From NCBI RefSeq assembly GCF_902459465.1, contig NC_047070.1, forward strand, positions 13,238,656 through 13,302,655: a stretch of DNA of 64,000 nucleotides, read 5' to 3'. The notes below the pieces were generated by a model, which was not told where the DNA came from, made no database searches, and saw nothing but the letters and a program-made list of their open reading frames with translations. The translations under genes were made by a program, and so were the position numbers. Below are positions 22,201-33,770 of this stretch, in pieces; within the stretch, counting starts at the first letter, position 1; each line of letters opens with the position of its first letter. The stretch comes from Asterias rubens. Lineage: Eukaryota; Echinodermata; Asteroidea; Forcipulatida; Asteriidae.

Positions 22201-25200
22201 GATATAAACTTGGTGTTCGTTGCTTCATACATAACCAACCAACCCTCAGGACATAGAAGGTTCCTCATATGGTGGAGTCCGTTGTTCAAGTCAACAGCAG
22301 AATGAAGGGTGTCCATGCAGACCACAATATCAACGGAGCCTGGAACGAACCCCTGTGGTTCAACGTCAGTCTCAATGTCAAGCTGCTGATATTTTACGAA
22401 TGGGTACTCCTGAAGTCTCCCTTGTGCGTGAGCAAAGAAGGAGGCACTCAGGTCGGTGAAGATGTACTCCAATTTGTTTTCCATTCCTAGTTGTTTTAGG
22501 GGCTCTAGAATGTAGCTGGCTAGGCCACCCATTCTTCCTCCAACCTCCACAACTCTCACAACTCCTTTGCTCTTTGCAGCTTCTTTAACTGCATTCTCAA
22601 TCATCTTGGCTCCTGCTTTGTAGTACAGTCTGGTTGTCAGGGAGTCTATGAAGTAATGCGCAATGTTCTCAGCGGCAAAAAGAATTGAGACTGCAGTTGA
22701 TGGATCACGGAGGGTGGTCGGGAGATTGTCACCTAGACTTGTCATCATGGTCAACTCTTGTTTGAGCTCTGGGATGCGCTGCATGATGTCTTTGATGACA
22801 ATGGGGATCTGTTCAAACGGTATGTCATCTACTGTATCGTCTGCTGCAATTTCCTCAAGTCTCTTAATGTATCGTGGGTTACACTTGCCACGTTCCTCTG
22901 CGGGAACCTCGCCGAAAGCGTGCCGAATGTATGAGACGCAGATTGCCTGCAGCACATGAACTACATCAACAGCTTTTGAAATTGGATCTATCTCTTCCGG
23001 GTAGTTCTCCTGAAGATAGTATGGCTCGAAGACATCATAAGCAGCAGATGTTGGTGGAAGAGCAGCCTTTTGGGGCTGTAACTTGGTGAGGTAGAGGCAA
23101 GATGACAAGGGTACATCCGAGGTAGTACCAACCACGTTCTGGCATTTGCAGCCAACCACCTCCATCAGCACCTTCCCGCTGTTTGTGGCCATTGTGATGT
23201 CTCCTGTGAGTGACAATGAATCACACTCAGTGACTTTCACATGAGCAACAAACGACTCCGATGCTGGCAGTGACGGAACGTGCATCTTCAGGGATTTGAT
23301 GGCTACGGGTAGATATAGTGTGGACGTGTCTCCAATGGCAGAGATGAGCAGCTGAAAACATCCATCAAGGTGGGTGATCTGAAGTCGCAGTTTGTTAACT
23401 GGAGCTGGGCAAAGGTACCCAAGCGCTTCACCGTCCCCAAGAGCTATTTTCTCGATAACCTGGAACGCTGGACCATACTGTAGGCCAAGAGCAGCAAGCT
23501 TGCTGTAGAACACATCCCCAGGTGTGTTACTAGTGCATCGTGAAAGGATGCTTTTCATTGGGATGTGGTCGTTTAGGATCGTAGCATTCGCTGTGATATC
23601 GGCCTCGCTGTACATTGTGCCATCTGCTACAATCTGGACCTTTGAACCTTCCATGTTACAACCAAGCTGAAGATTGCCAAATTTACTACCACCAGTAGCC
23701 GTTTTCTCGGGCCACATCAGTAGTTTGCAAAACGACACATTTGACAAGCACGGCAACTCATTCTCTGGGAAGGAAGCCTCGATGGCGTATTCTACATAGC
23801 CCGCTCCAGGAAACACTAGTCGGTCTTGCACGATATGATCGGCCAGGAAGGGGAATACCAACAGTGACATGTTTCCATTTTGCCCTTTAAAGGTACGATC
23901 GTCAAGTCCAAGACGTTTCATGCGCATTGGCTCCGACTCTATCCAAAATGACTGATGCTGCCACGGGTAGGTGGGAATCGATACCCATTCTGCGCAGTCT
24001 CCAGTAACATTCTTCCAGTTAACATTGAGGCCAGCAATGTAAAGCTCACCCAAAGCCTTGAGGACCATGTAGCGATCATCTTGTCGACGCTGACCCGAAG
24101 AGATAGAGGTTATGTTGGATTTGATGTTGCCTTGCTTTGCTATCTGATTGACAGATGAGATGAGTGTTGCTGAGGAACCACATTCCAGAAAAAGATCTGC
24201 CTCGGTATCTTCCAAAATAGCCTCAACTGCTGGCTGGAACTGCACCGTGTTTCTGATGTTGTCCCACCAGTAATCTGTACCAAAATCTCCTTTATACAGC
24301 TCCCCTGTTACGGTGGAATACATGGGTAGGGTACGGCATCCTGCCTCCGTCTCCACAGCTCCTTTCATGGCAGCTCGGAAAGACTTCTCCATTGGATCCA
24401 TTTCTGGTGTGTGGAAAGCACATTGGACCCGCAATTGCTTGGCCACTGTAGGATTGTTTTTTGCATACTCAGTGATAAGCTCAGTGTCTCCTGCGATGGT
24501 GATACCAGATGGAGAATTTAGTGCTGCTATGTAAAGCTTGTCAGATTTAGAGCAGATCTCTTGTGCGTCTTTCAGAGACAGACGCAGAGCTGCCATGCTT
24601 CCAGCCCCCTTGACTTTAGCCTGTTGTGTACTTCGATGGTAGATCACTCTAACTGCTTCGTCAATTGTCAAACCACCACATGCGTATGCAGCGGCAACTT
24701 CACCCAGGCTGTGACCAACCACCACATCTGGAATGATCCCCCAAAACTGCCAAAGATGGAACAAACCAATCTGGAAGAAGAGGATAGCTGGCTGTGATAT
24801 CTCCATATCGTCGATAAGCTGATCTGCGTCTATCTTTTCACCTGTTTTAGTCATGCCATTGAGTCTATTGAAGAACAGCTTGTCATGAAGCAGGGACCAA
24901 CCGCTCAGCTTTTGGAAGATCTCATCACATTTTTGTACAATTTCACGGAACACTTTCTCTGTTCTGTAAAGCTGCCGTCCCATGTTGCCCCATTGTTGTC
25001 CTTGACCAGGAAAAATCATGCAGATCTGTCTCTTCTTGCCGTAGGCACTTCCAGATGACATACCTTCTCCACTCCCGGTTTTCACGAAGCTGGCGAGTTG
25101 TTTCTGAAACTGTTCTCCGGATTTAGTGATGACTGCTAGGCGGCATTCATGATGCTTTCGTCGAGTTGAGAGCCATGAGACAACTTTGAGTGCGTCTTTA

Positions 25201-27280
25201 TCATCAGTGAAATTCTTCCATTGTTCTGCAACACCATTTAGAGCATCTGTTGACTTGGCTGATAAAGGAATCAAGATGCTGTTGCCTTGATCACTGCCGC
25301 CAAACTGCCACTGAGCACGGAAGGATTTTGAGTCACTTTCTGGATCTGGGGAATCTCGAGCCGGGGGCTCTTGGAAGATCATGTGAGCAACAGCACCAGC
25401 AAAACCGAAGCTGTTAAGACCGATGATAGTTTGCTGACCATCAGGTAGAGGCTCGAGCTTGGTCTGGACCTGCAGCTTCCATTCTTCCGTGTCTATATGA
25501 GGGTTGACGTCAGTATAGTTGATAGTTGGACAAAGCATCTTTTTCTCCAACATCAAAGCTACTTTGATGGCTGCCGTTATTCCAGCAGCACACTCGTTGT
25601 GGCCAAAGTTGCTCTTGACGGAGCCTATCCTAAGAGGTGTTTCACGGTGCGGAGCGAAGGTCTTGCCGATAGCTTCAGCCTCAATCGGGTCCCCAACCGG
25701 TGTTCCAGTCCCGTGGGCCTCGATGCAGTGTACACTTGAGAGAGGGACATCAAAGCGCTCGTACGCTTGCTTCATGACCGTCATCTGAGCTGGCACGGAT
25801 GGCATGGTGAGGCTGTTCGAGAATCCATTGGCAGCAATAGCACTACCTCGAATCGATGCGTAGATGTGATCACCGTCATATATTGCTTGTTGAAGAGGCT
25901 TCAGGATCAGAGCCCCGAAACCTTCACTTCGTACGTAGCCTTTTGCTGAACTGGAGAAGGGACAGCATTGCCCTTCGGGGGAGAGGACTCCAAGAGCGCT
26001 GAAGCCAACCGTAACATCAGGCATGAGGAGATTGTTACAACCACCCAGAACTGCAACGTTACATTCGTTGTTCCAGATGCCGGTACAAGCGAAATGCATT
26101 GCTGTCATAGAAGAGGCACATGCCGTATCTACAGCAATACTTGGACCTTTCAAATCAAAGGCATAGGACACTCTGTTTGCTGCCACGCTATGTGCAGAAC
26201 CTGTCACTGTGTAAGCATCAATAAGAGAAGTCTCTCCAAGCGACTGGATCGGGTAGTCCATCATACCTATCCCAAGGTAAACCCCCGCGGACTCACCGAC
26301 TGTGTCTGGTACGATGCCAGCATCCTCAAAGGCTTCATTGACTACTTCCAGTATATGACGTTGCTGTGGGTCCATGGACATCGCTTCTCTTGGAGAGATT
26401 TTGAAGAAGGTGTTGTCGAACTTGTCTATGCCATCAATGAACCCACATCGCCTGGTGACCATCTTCCCTTGCTTGGTTTGGTCTGGGTGGTAGAAATTGT
26501 CGAGTGACCATCGGTCTGGTGGGACCTCAGTAATGGTGTTTCTACCATCATGGATGACCTTCCAGAACTCATCCGGACTTTTGACACCACCCGGCATGCG
26601 ACATCCTGTTAAACAAATAAAAAACATGGAGTTGTAAGAATGTTTGCCTTTACAAAAACTTTCAATAATCGCATTTTTTTCGATTGATCTTCTCAGCATC
26701 TTGCTCGTCCCCTAAGTGCACAAACTATTCCCAATTGTTCATGCTAGTTGTGGGTGTACCCCACTACTAGGAGAAAACAGAGCGTCTGCCTTATTAATAT
26801 TGTGTAGCACATCAAACGTTGTGCCCAGTTGTAACCTGGGGGTTGTTTACTTCCAACTTGAGGTATCTTGATGACATTGGCTCTGACACAAATGGTTCTC
26901 ATTTTTTAAAGATGGATGCTTGGGTTGGACGTTTGGAAAATTACACCGGTGTAGGGAGAAACTGGACGGGCCTTGGGAATCCCCATATCAACTTGAACAG
27001 AGGATAAAAGTACAAAAGAGTCAATGAATAATTTCCCCTTTACTACAAAACAAAAACTGTTAGACTTCAAAGTATGTTTCGTGTATTATTGAATATCTTG
27101 CATTGAGCCCTCTATGCCGGGAATGTATTGGTACACCCATTGGTGAAACTACCACAGCGCCCTCTAACGTTGTCAATCACCATTTATCGAATTGTGTGGG
27201 TTTTTCTTTCAAGTAATCCACGAAGGACACTAGCACTTACCTATTCCAACAATTGCGATTGGGCGGTACTTGTTCTCCAT
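18832..27280 (-). CDS. Animal type I polyketide synthase (KS-AT-DH-MT-like-ER-KR-ACP)
   Basis: Three coding exons on -: 27280-27241, 26605-19746 and 19182-18832 (TAG stop), joining in phase to 2416 residues. KS: Cys176 in DTACASS, with EAHGTGT and NFGHNE histidines. AT: Ser646 in GHSLGE; the CAFH motif near 745 fits malonyl-CoA. DH: His937 and Asp1094 (DGCFQ), with Asp replacing Gly in HxxxGxxxxP. MT-like fold around 1360-1480, but its SAM loop reads EVGGRMGG rather than ExGxGxGG. ER: GGVGLAAIQVAR near 1873. KR: GGYGGLG near 2074 and Tyr2220 in CYTAAN. ACP: Ser2369 in GIDSL. There is no thioesterase; the protein ends about 45 residues after the ACP serine. This is the architecture of animal FAS-like PKSs; sea urchin relatives (pks1, pks2) act in pigment and skeleton-forming cells, but which paralogue this is cannot be told. 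It is cytosolic and presumably dimeric. Expected output is a reduced or partly reduced malonate-derived chain (inference). Confidence 0.96.
19241..19280. repeat. (AAC)n microsatellite in PKS intron 2
   Basis: An uninterrupted AAC run of about 40 bp within the 563-bp intron between the KR-encoding and ACP-encoding exons. Confidence 0.9.
19583..19713. mobile_element. Foldback hairpin in PKS intron 2
   Basis: GGTAACAACATGTATGTGTACTTGCCAGG at the left mirrors CTGGCAAGTAGACACACACATTGGTGGTTAC at the right. The inner parts (TCTACCTGG, AGAGAAC) are also repeated. It ends about 30 bp from the donor site of intron 2. Non-coding, MITE-like. Confidence 0.65.
27241..27280 (-). other. PKS first coding exon (true start)
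   Basis: Forty nucleotides encode MENKYRPIAIVGI plus the first base of Gly14, in good context (AAACATGG), followed by donor GTAAGTGC. The acceptor TTTGTTTAACAG at 26606 joins to give IAIVGIGCRMPGG, the canonical start of a KS domain. Reading only the long exon gives a false start at 26699 inside the 635-bp intron. A CAG after a strong pyrimidine run at 27359-27360 suggests that the 5' UTR part of this exon begins at 27358 and that an untranslated exon lies upstream. Confidence 0.93.
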
Positions 27281-28249
27281 GTTTGCTCTTATAATGTGGA
27301 TGTGAATCTGGAACCTCTGTCACACAGCAACAAGATTTGAAAGGGGTTCCAATTTATCCTGAATTGGGGAGAGAAAACAACAACAAATTGTTGATTAAAA
27401 GCATGCTTTTCTAAATTTATTGAACTTCGTTTATGTCTCACATAGTGACTACATAGTTTATAGAATAACTGGAGCGAGTTGTCCACATTGAGCGAGTTGT
27501 ATCGTACCAGTCTTCCCGCAAGTTTATTTTTGATCAGGTAAGAACATACAAATGTTAAAACCCCTTTTGTTCCCGTTCACGATGAAATCAAAGGGTTCGC
27601 ATCCTACTTCACTTTTTAGTAGACACAGATAGCATTTGGCACTGACACATGCCGACGTCAATATTCATTCCAAATTACAGGACTTGTGACCCAAATCGTA
27701 ATTAGCATCAATATTTCCGTCATAATGTATAACTTTGTATCTCAATTCGTTAATATTGACGTAAACCCAACAAGGCAAGAAATTTGTGTTTCTCAGCAAC
27801 TTGGTCAACAACAAAATTAGTAAAATGCTAAATATTCACAAACAATTGAAGTATCTGCTTTTGACATTAAACCAATTTGTGGAGTTGTTTACAGTTAGTT
27901 TTCTTGTTTTCCTTTTCAAACTATGATAGGTTAGAAAATTATGTTTTGAGCTATGCCCATCTAAAATTAATTAGCTTGGCTCTATCTTGCAAAAAGTACA
28001 CGCTTCTAAGCAAAATAAGGCAATTTTTCGAGTATTGTAGGGTAGGCTTACCCGAAGTGCCCTAGGCATAAACAAAACAATGGATTTTTTTTCTACAATC
28101 ACTCAAAGCAACGACCTTCAAATCTTTGATACAGAAAACAGCACCATCCTGTTAATTTGTAAGAAAATGGTTTAATTCAAAGATCTCCGTTTTTTTGTAG
28201 GTAGGCCAACTTAAAAAACACATTCGTTTATGTGTTGGGGTTGAGGTGG
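27281..28249. other. Upstream region of the PKS gene
   Basis: Presumed promoter side for the PKS (on -). No TATA box at a plausible distance is certain, and no copy of the GCM-type ATGCGGGT site known to control sea urchin pks was seen here. An inverted pair ACGTCAATATT (27654) and AATATTGACGT (27751) brackets about 100 bp and may be a small MITE. No gene recognised. Confidence 0.4.
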
Positions 28250-28416
28250 AGGGGGAAGTACTAGGTATACAGTGCTTAATAAACATTGGTGTGGGGGATA
28301 AAAAGCAAGTCCCTTTCTTAAATTACTATCTATTAAATCGTTGCAGTACCCGTAGCTAAGGATTCGAACTTCTTGAGTGGGTTCGAATCCAACCCGAGTA
28401 ATTTTCCTGTTAATTA
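28250..28416 (+). mobile_element. SINE remnants, left part of a SINE split by an LTR element
   Basis: A SINE tail (GAAGTACTAGGTATACAGTG, 28255-28275) precedes a second SINE head ending GGTTCGAATCCAACCCGAGT and AATTTTCCTGTTAATTA at 28416. The rest of this SINE resumes at 33046. Same family as 17965-18160. Confidence 0.8.
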
Positions 28417-29026
28417 TGTAGGGATCTGCCAAGTGCGCCCTCATTGGTTGACTTGAATAAAGTTTACTTTTGGGGATGTCACATGACTGACATTCACTCT
28501 CTTTTTCTATAGCTTCGACTTGGAAGAGCAACTAATTTATTTGGTCTGTGATTCTCTCTATTTTTATAGGGAGCATGGCTCTGGCCATGCTCCAAAAACC
28601 TATTTATATGGGATCAATAGAGTTGTAGAGATATTTGTGAGTATTATTTTGTGTTTTTACCCTCATTAATGCCCAAATTATTGTGAATTTGTAGCTCTCT
28701 ATTTGGATCGTTTTATTTGTAAAACCATGTGTAGTGTGTATGCCAGGCAGCACTGTCACACACGTGCGTCCGTTAGCCTCTGTGTGTGCTGACCTTTTTG
28801 TGAACTTTCACTGTGCACTGTGTAATATTATGTAATGTATATACTGTAGTGTTATAACTTTTTGTGTTGTTTGCTATGGGTTACCATTAAAACCTGTACA
28901 GGAGAAGTTTATTTGATATATTTTACTTAACTGTCATTGTTCATTTATTGTTAATATTGATTGTATTTTGGCGAATGCTCGTCCTTTATTAATTAGAGGA
29001 CCGGCTCTCCTTACCGTGTCTCTACA
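28417..29026 (+). repeat. 5' LTR of the 4.6-kb element
   Basis: 610-bp TG...CA repeat. It contains TTTTTATAGGGAGCATGGCT and the mirrored GAGCATGGC/GCCATGCTC hairpin near 28572-28590. The sequence starting three bases after the LTR (TGGCGTCGTAGACAGGAT) sits where a primer-binding site is expected; the priming tRNA is not identified. Confidence 0.92.
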
Positions 29027-29879
29027 AAATGGCGTCGTAGACAGGATTGAGTGCTCGCCATTTTACTATTTTCATTGTTAGATTCGTCAATAGATTTTTG
29101 CAATTTTTCTTTTGCCTTGATAATGATATTTTCGCCGTTTTGTCTTGTGGATTTGTCTACGCCTTTTCATCATGGAGTAGAACATTTCGCTATTTTGACT
29201 TTTCGCTATTCACTGTCAGATTTTAACCGGATGTAACCCAGGACTTTAGATTTGTCTCCGACGGAGAACTGATTTATGTAATCGTTTTGCGTTTTTGTTG
29301 CGATCTATGGATGTGATGGTCACCATCTAACTTTGTTTTCCTGCATGGACTGAGGACTTCTTCAACGGATATCTATTTTGGTTTACATTTTATGTTGTGC
29401 AACTTTCATTGTATAAATTCTATTTTTAGAATTGTATGTTATATTTGACAATTTATATGAAAGCTTTGTGTAAATCTGTTGTGGTTTGAAGGCAGTTGTG
29501 TCTTTTGTGGATCTTATCCCAGATTCATATTTGAGAAACATATAATTTAAGAGCCAGTTGTAGGCCTGTGCTTTGGATCAGTGTTTTGAAGTCAAATCGT
29601 TTCATTGTTGCACACATATTATTGTATTTGTAACTGAGTTTTTAGCTAGCTGCATCCTTCTATTTTGCATCTGTGCGAATGGTGTATTTGACTTCTTGTG
29701 TATTACAATTATCTTGGCATTGTATTAATTTTAAGTCTTTTTAAGACTATTGTAAGTTGGAAAGTTTTGAGTAGCAATTGTACGTTTTGTCTACACTGTG
29801 GTTAGACTATTTTGGACTTGTGTTTATATTGTCTGTTAATGTGCAGACTGGTTTTGTAGGTCATTGATTTAGGCCTCAT

Positions 29880-30533
29880 TTGAATTTTGTCAAGTCGTAT
29901 TTTTTAAAGTGCATTGCTAGTATTATTCCAACCATGTCTTTGCCAGAAGCTATATTTAAGTCGAATAGTGAGATAGCTAGAAACTTAACCAGTGCCTTAA
30001 AAGATTGTGTATTGGATGAAGATGAAGATGATTATTATGTCAGTCATATTTTATGTAAACGTGCTGAGGATAGCATTCAAGCCATACTAGATAATACATC
30101 TGCCATTTTAAAGCTTGTCAAAAAGCCTGTTTTAGACAGTGATAAGTTACAGTCACCTGACCCTGTTACTTTTTCCCATTCAGTTAAGGTGGTTGATACT
30201 ATTTTTGTGGAGGCTGAGCCACTAGTTTGTGAGCCAATTGTTATTGGAACTGCTATTTTTTGTAATCAAGAGTTGGCAGGAGGAGTTTTTGTTTCTCCTT
30301 CAGTGTATGTTTTAAATGATAGCCACTGTGCAGTTTCCCAGGGCCTCAGTATTGTAAGTAGCCACTCATTTTGTTTGCCAGATGGCAAAGCCAATGAAAA
30401 AGTAGGGAAGTCTCCCTTGTATTCAGGGATTGTAATTTATTTTCATGTACTTGTGTTGGCAGTAGTAACGGTGACCATCGGTAGGCCCACAGTGTTTTTC
30501 ATGTTGGGTCAGTGGCCAAATGCTATAACTTAA
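29880..30533 (+). CDS. Unrecognised 217-residue ORF of the LTR element
   Basis: An open frame with an alternative start at 29934 in better context (ACCATGTCT). The N-terminal part reads like a soluble helical protein with an acidic DEDEDDYY patch. The C-terminal third is hydrophobic. No CCHC knuckle, DSG/DTG protease site or RT motif is present, so it cannot be called Gag with confidence. It could be a decayed or novel gag, or a captured fragment. The rest of the interior (29027-32437) is T-rich with only short frames. Confidence 0.4.
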   Translation: MNFVKSYFLKCIASIIPTMSLPEAIFKSNSEIARNLTSALKDCVLDEDEDDYYVSHILCKRAEDSIQAILDNTSAILKLVKKPVLDSDKLQSPDPVTFSHSVKVVDTIFVEAEPLVCEPIVIGTAIFCNQELAGGVFVSPSVYVLNDSHCAVSQGLSIVSSHSFCLPDGKANEKVGKSPLYSGIVIYFHVLVLAVVTVTIGRPTVFFMLGQWPNAIT

Positions 30534-32437
30534 GTTTTTCTATAGAATTATGATGAGATAACATGCACACTTTGCTGTATTAACTTTTGTGTAAATAGCA
30601 GAGGATCGCCTGTACACTATAGGAGACAGGTTAGGATGTACACCTCTATGAGTTGTTTAGGCTTATTGTAATTTGTGTTTAAAGGTGAAACTTTTCAACC
30701 ATTTATATCTACAATGTGTTGGCTATTACCTGCACATTGAGGGTAGCTTGTATCACAACACCACCTGTGTTGTGATACCTGACACGGGTCGCAAGATCCA
30801 CCTCATAGGCATACCTTTTAGAATAGTCCGACCATTTTTGCTAGGTTCATATTGTAATCTAAGAGTGTTCTTGGAGAATTTTAAGTGCTATTTCTGTTAT
30901 GTTTAAATCACTTTATATATTGGTTTGGAGTCGTTTTGTGTACACATCGATTTGAATTTATGGTTATTTTACCCAAAGTACGGGTTGTGTTCAGGCAAGT
31001 TATCAAATCGTACATGTATTTTCATTGACTTCCAATTCCTCTTTTTTTTGTGACCCTAAGTACTTTTAGTGATGGGCTTTGCTCCTTAAATACTGTTTGT
31101 AAGGCATATTATTTGATTAGTCAGCATTTTATTCCTGTAAAAGGATGATTTCGAAGTTGGTAGTAAATCCAGTTCTGTGTTCTCAGTGTGTGAGACAGTT
31201 TTGCTTGACATTTTTGGGCCTTACAGTTTAGTGAGTAAATTAATGTGATTGATTGATTGATATTAACTGCTATGTAAGCCATTTCATTCTCCAGTTCCTC
31301 TTATTTGTGACTTGACTTTGTATAAAGGTCACTGTGCTTGGATTGTTTTTTTGAGCTAAAAATAGTTCTTGTATTTACATGTTTGTGATGTACTTTTCAT
31401 GGTATAGTGAATTTGATTTTGCCATGTAGTTATATTTTAAGGGACAAGATGTTCCCATGATTATTTATTTTCTCTACTGACTTTTTGAGGATTATGGTTT
31501 TGATTTTAAGGCAGATACTTTGAAATATTGTCTCATGGAGTAATTTGTGGCATATACTTTTTACTTTCCACAATTTTAGTGCATTTCCAGATGTGTACCC
31601 TAAGAATTTGTCGTGATCAATGGGAATTTAATTTTCCTACTTTTGGTGTAGTTGCTAAGTGGAATAATATTTGTTGTGTCAGCAATTTTGTAGTTTGGTG
31701 TATTCCAACTTTTTGTACTCACTGGTCGATAGGATATTTTTGTATTACCCTTTTGAGTGAGATTTGTTTAACTGACTGTCTTCCACCATGCATTTAGCAT
31801 TTACGGACATTTATGGGACCATTTTCAGGAAAGTATTGTTTTTGTGCTAAATTGCCTACTCACTTGTTGTTGCTGCCTACTCACTTGTTGTTGCCAGAAG
31901 ACAGTTTTGCCTGCCTTTTTAAATCCAATTGTTCATGTTTAGAGTATAATTGCCTATATAAAGTAAGGTTTGATTAATGTTAATATACTCCATGATCTTT
32001 CGTGCAGTCCTATGTGCTTGTAAAAAGGGTTGTGTAGAGTTTTGTCTTGAATCACCATCTGGTTTATGTTGTCTTATCTTAGTGTGTGGAGAAAGTTACC
32101 ATGGTGTGTTATGTCTGTTCCACTCTGGTTGACCTCAATGTATTACATTTGCATCAACTTTGTTATTTGAGATTGGGTTAAGATTGTATGGCTTGTGTCA
32201 GTTACTATTAGACAACCTGGTCTTAGTGAACTTTCAGTGGATATTTTGGCTATAATATATTTTTCTGACGTATAAAGGATTTAGAATCCATCTTTTCATG
32301 ATGGATCTTGTGTATCATTTGTTTTCAGATGATTATGGGTTATCTGTATAAATTGTCTTTTCCTAAATAATTTTAGGTCACACTTGTGTTTGTTTTGTTT
32401 AAACCACTCGGGTCGCGTGGTTATAAAGTAGGGAACC

Positions 32438-33045
32438 TGTAGGGATCCGCCAAGTGCGCCCTCATTGGTTGACTTGAATAAAGTTTACTTTTGGGGATGT
32501 CACATGACATTCACTCTCTTTTTCTATAGCTTCGACTTGGAAGAGCAACTAATTTATTTGGTCTGTGATTCTCTCTATTTTTATAGGGAGCATGGCTCTG
32601 GCCATGCTCCAAAAACCTATTTATATGGGATCAATAGAGTTGTAGAGATATTTGTGAGTATTATTTTGTGTTTTTACCCTCATTAATGCCCAAATTATTG
32701 TGAATTTGTAGCTCTCTATTTGGATCGTTTTATTTGGAAAACCATGTGTAGTGTGTATGCCAGGCAGCACTGTCACACACGTGCGCGTCCGTTAGCCTCT
32801 GTGTGTGCTGACCTTTTTGTGAACTTTCACTGTGCACTGTGTAATGTTATGTAATGTATATACTGTAGTGTTATAACTTTTTGTGTTGTTTGCTATGGGT
32901 TACCATTAAAACCTGTACAGGAGAAGTTTATTTGATATATTTTACTTAACTGTCATTGTTCATTTATTGTTAATATTGATTGTATTTTGGCGAATGCTCG
33001 TCCTTTATTAATTAGAGGACCGGCTCTCCTTACCGTGTCTCTACA
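32438..33045 (+). repeat. 3' LTR of the 4.6-kb element
   Basis: 608-bp copy of 28417-29026. It lacks a 4-bp CTGA and has an extra CG in the GTGCGCGTCCG phrase. Preceded by a short purine-rich AAAGTAGGGAA that may serve as polypurine tract. Confidence 0.92.
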
Positions 33046-33235
33046 ATTAGTTCACAGAACTCGGAAAGTACTGAGCACAGTGCATAATATACACATCGGT
33101 TTAAAGGTTAAAACCAAATCGTATTTTTTATCCCATCCGAATAATTTGCTTGTGATTTTGTTTACCGAACTATAAGGAAAGTACTGAGTATGTGCTAAAA
33201 TACACATAATTATGTGTAGAAGTAAAATTATGTTA
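33046..33235 (+). mobile_element. Right part of the split SINE plus a further SINE tail
   Basis: Resumes with ATTAGTTCACAGAACTCGG and AAAGTACTGAGCACAGTGCA, the continuation of the SINE broken at 28416. A second tail copy (AAAGTACTGAGTATGTGCTA) follows at about 33178. Confidence 0.8.
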
Positions 33236-33770
33236 TTACATTTTCTTTTCTTTTGATCCCCGATCCAAAACTTCAAATCTGTTCAAAGAGTCTTTCTAAA
33301 CTAAGTTGAAAGAATGTTCGTATGTCAGAGTAGAGCAGCACCTTGGGTCGTATGAATAAAAAGTTATAAATACTGACAAGTACTATAGCAACAAGTAAAA
33401 GCATCAATTTCAAAGTAGAAGCGTTCAGTAAAAGCATTCTGTACGAAGAAATTTATTATTTTACTGCAAAGTATTCACTTAATGCTTTGGAGTATACTTT
33501 TTATATCAAGCTGTCTGTTATGGCTGAATGGCTCTTCACAAAAGGTTCCCTTTGTATGAAACCCCTATTCACGTCTACGCACGCACACACACAACCCAAC
33601 CACCAATTTTTAATTACCAGAAACAAAGTCAGCCATGAGATTTTGATTCTGACAACAGTTTGATGAAAGTGACTCATCTGGACCCCCCCCCCCCCCGAAT
33701 CAAAGCGAAACGTTTTTGTTAAACTGCTGAAACGTCATACGGACGAAGAACGAGTCACTACTCTGGGTCA
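33236..33770. other. Intergenic, nothing recognised
   Basis: AT-rich sequence with a poly-C run near 33682 and a CGCACACACACA stretch near 33580. No gene or named repeat. Confidence 0.5.

Larger units (their letters stand above)
28417..33045 (+). mobile_element. Complete, young, apparently non-autonomous LTR retrotransposon
   Basis: Two LTRs (28417-29026, 610 bp; 32438-33045, 608 bp) begin TGTAGGGAT and end GTGTCTCTACA. They differ by about three substitutions, a 4-bp and a 2-bp indel, so insertion is recent. The target ATTA is duplicated (28413-28416 and 33046-33049), and the flanks rejoin into one SINE. The 3.4-kb interior has no reverse transcriptase, RNase H, integrase or protease motif in any frame that I can see; only one 217-codon frame stands out. 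It is therefore probably mobilised in trans. Strand is assigned from that frame and is tentative. Confidence 0.9.

Noticed and set aside
26606..26699. PKS start at the first ATG of the long frame (26699)
   Set aside because: This stretch is intronic: an acceptor TTTGTTTAACAG sits at 26606 and the upstream exon at 27241-27280 restores the conserved KS N-terminus.
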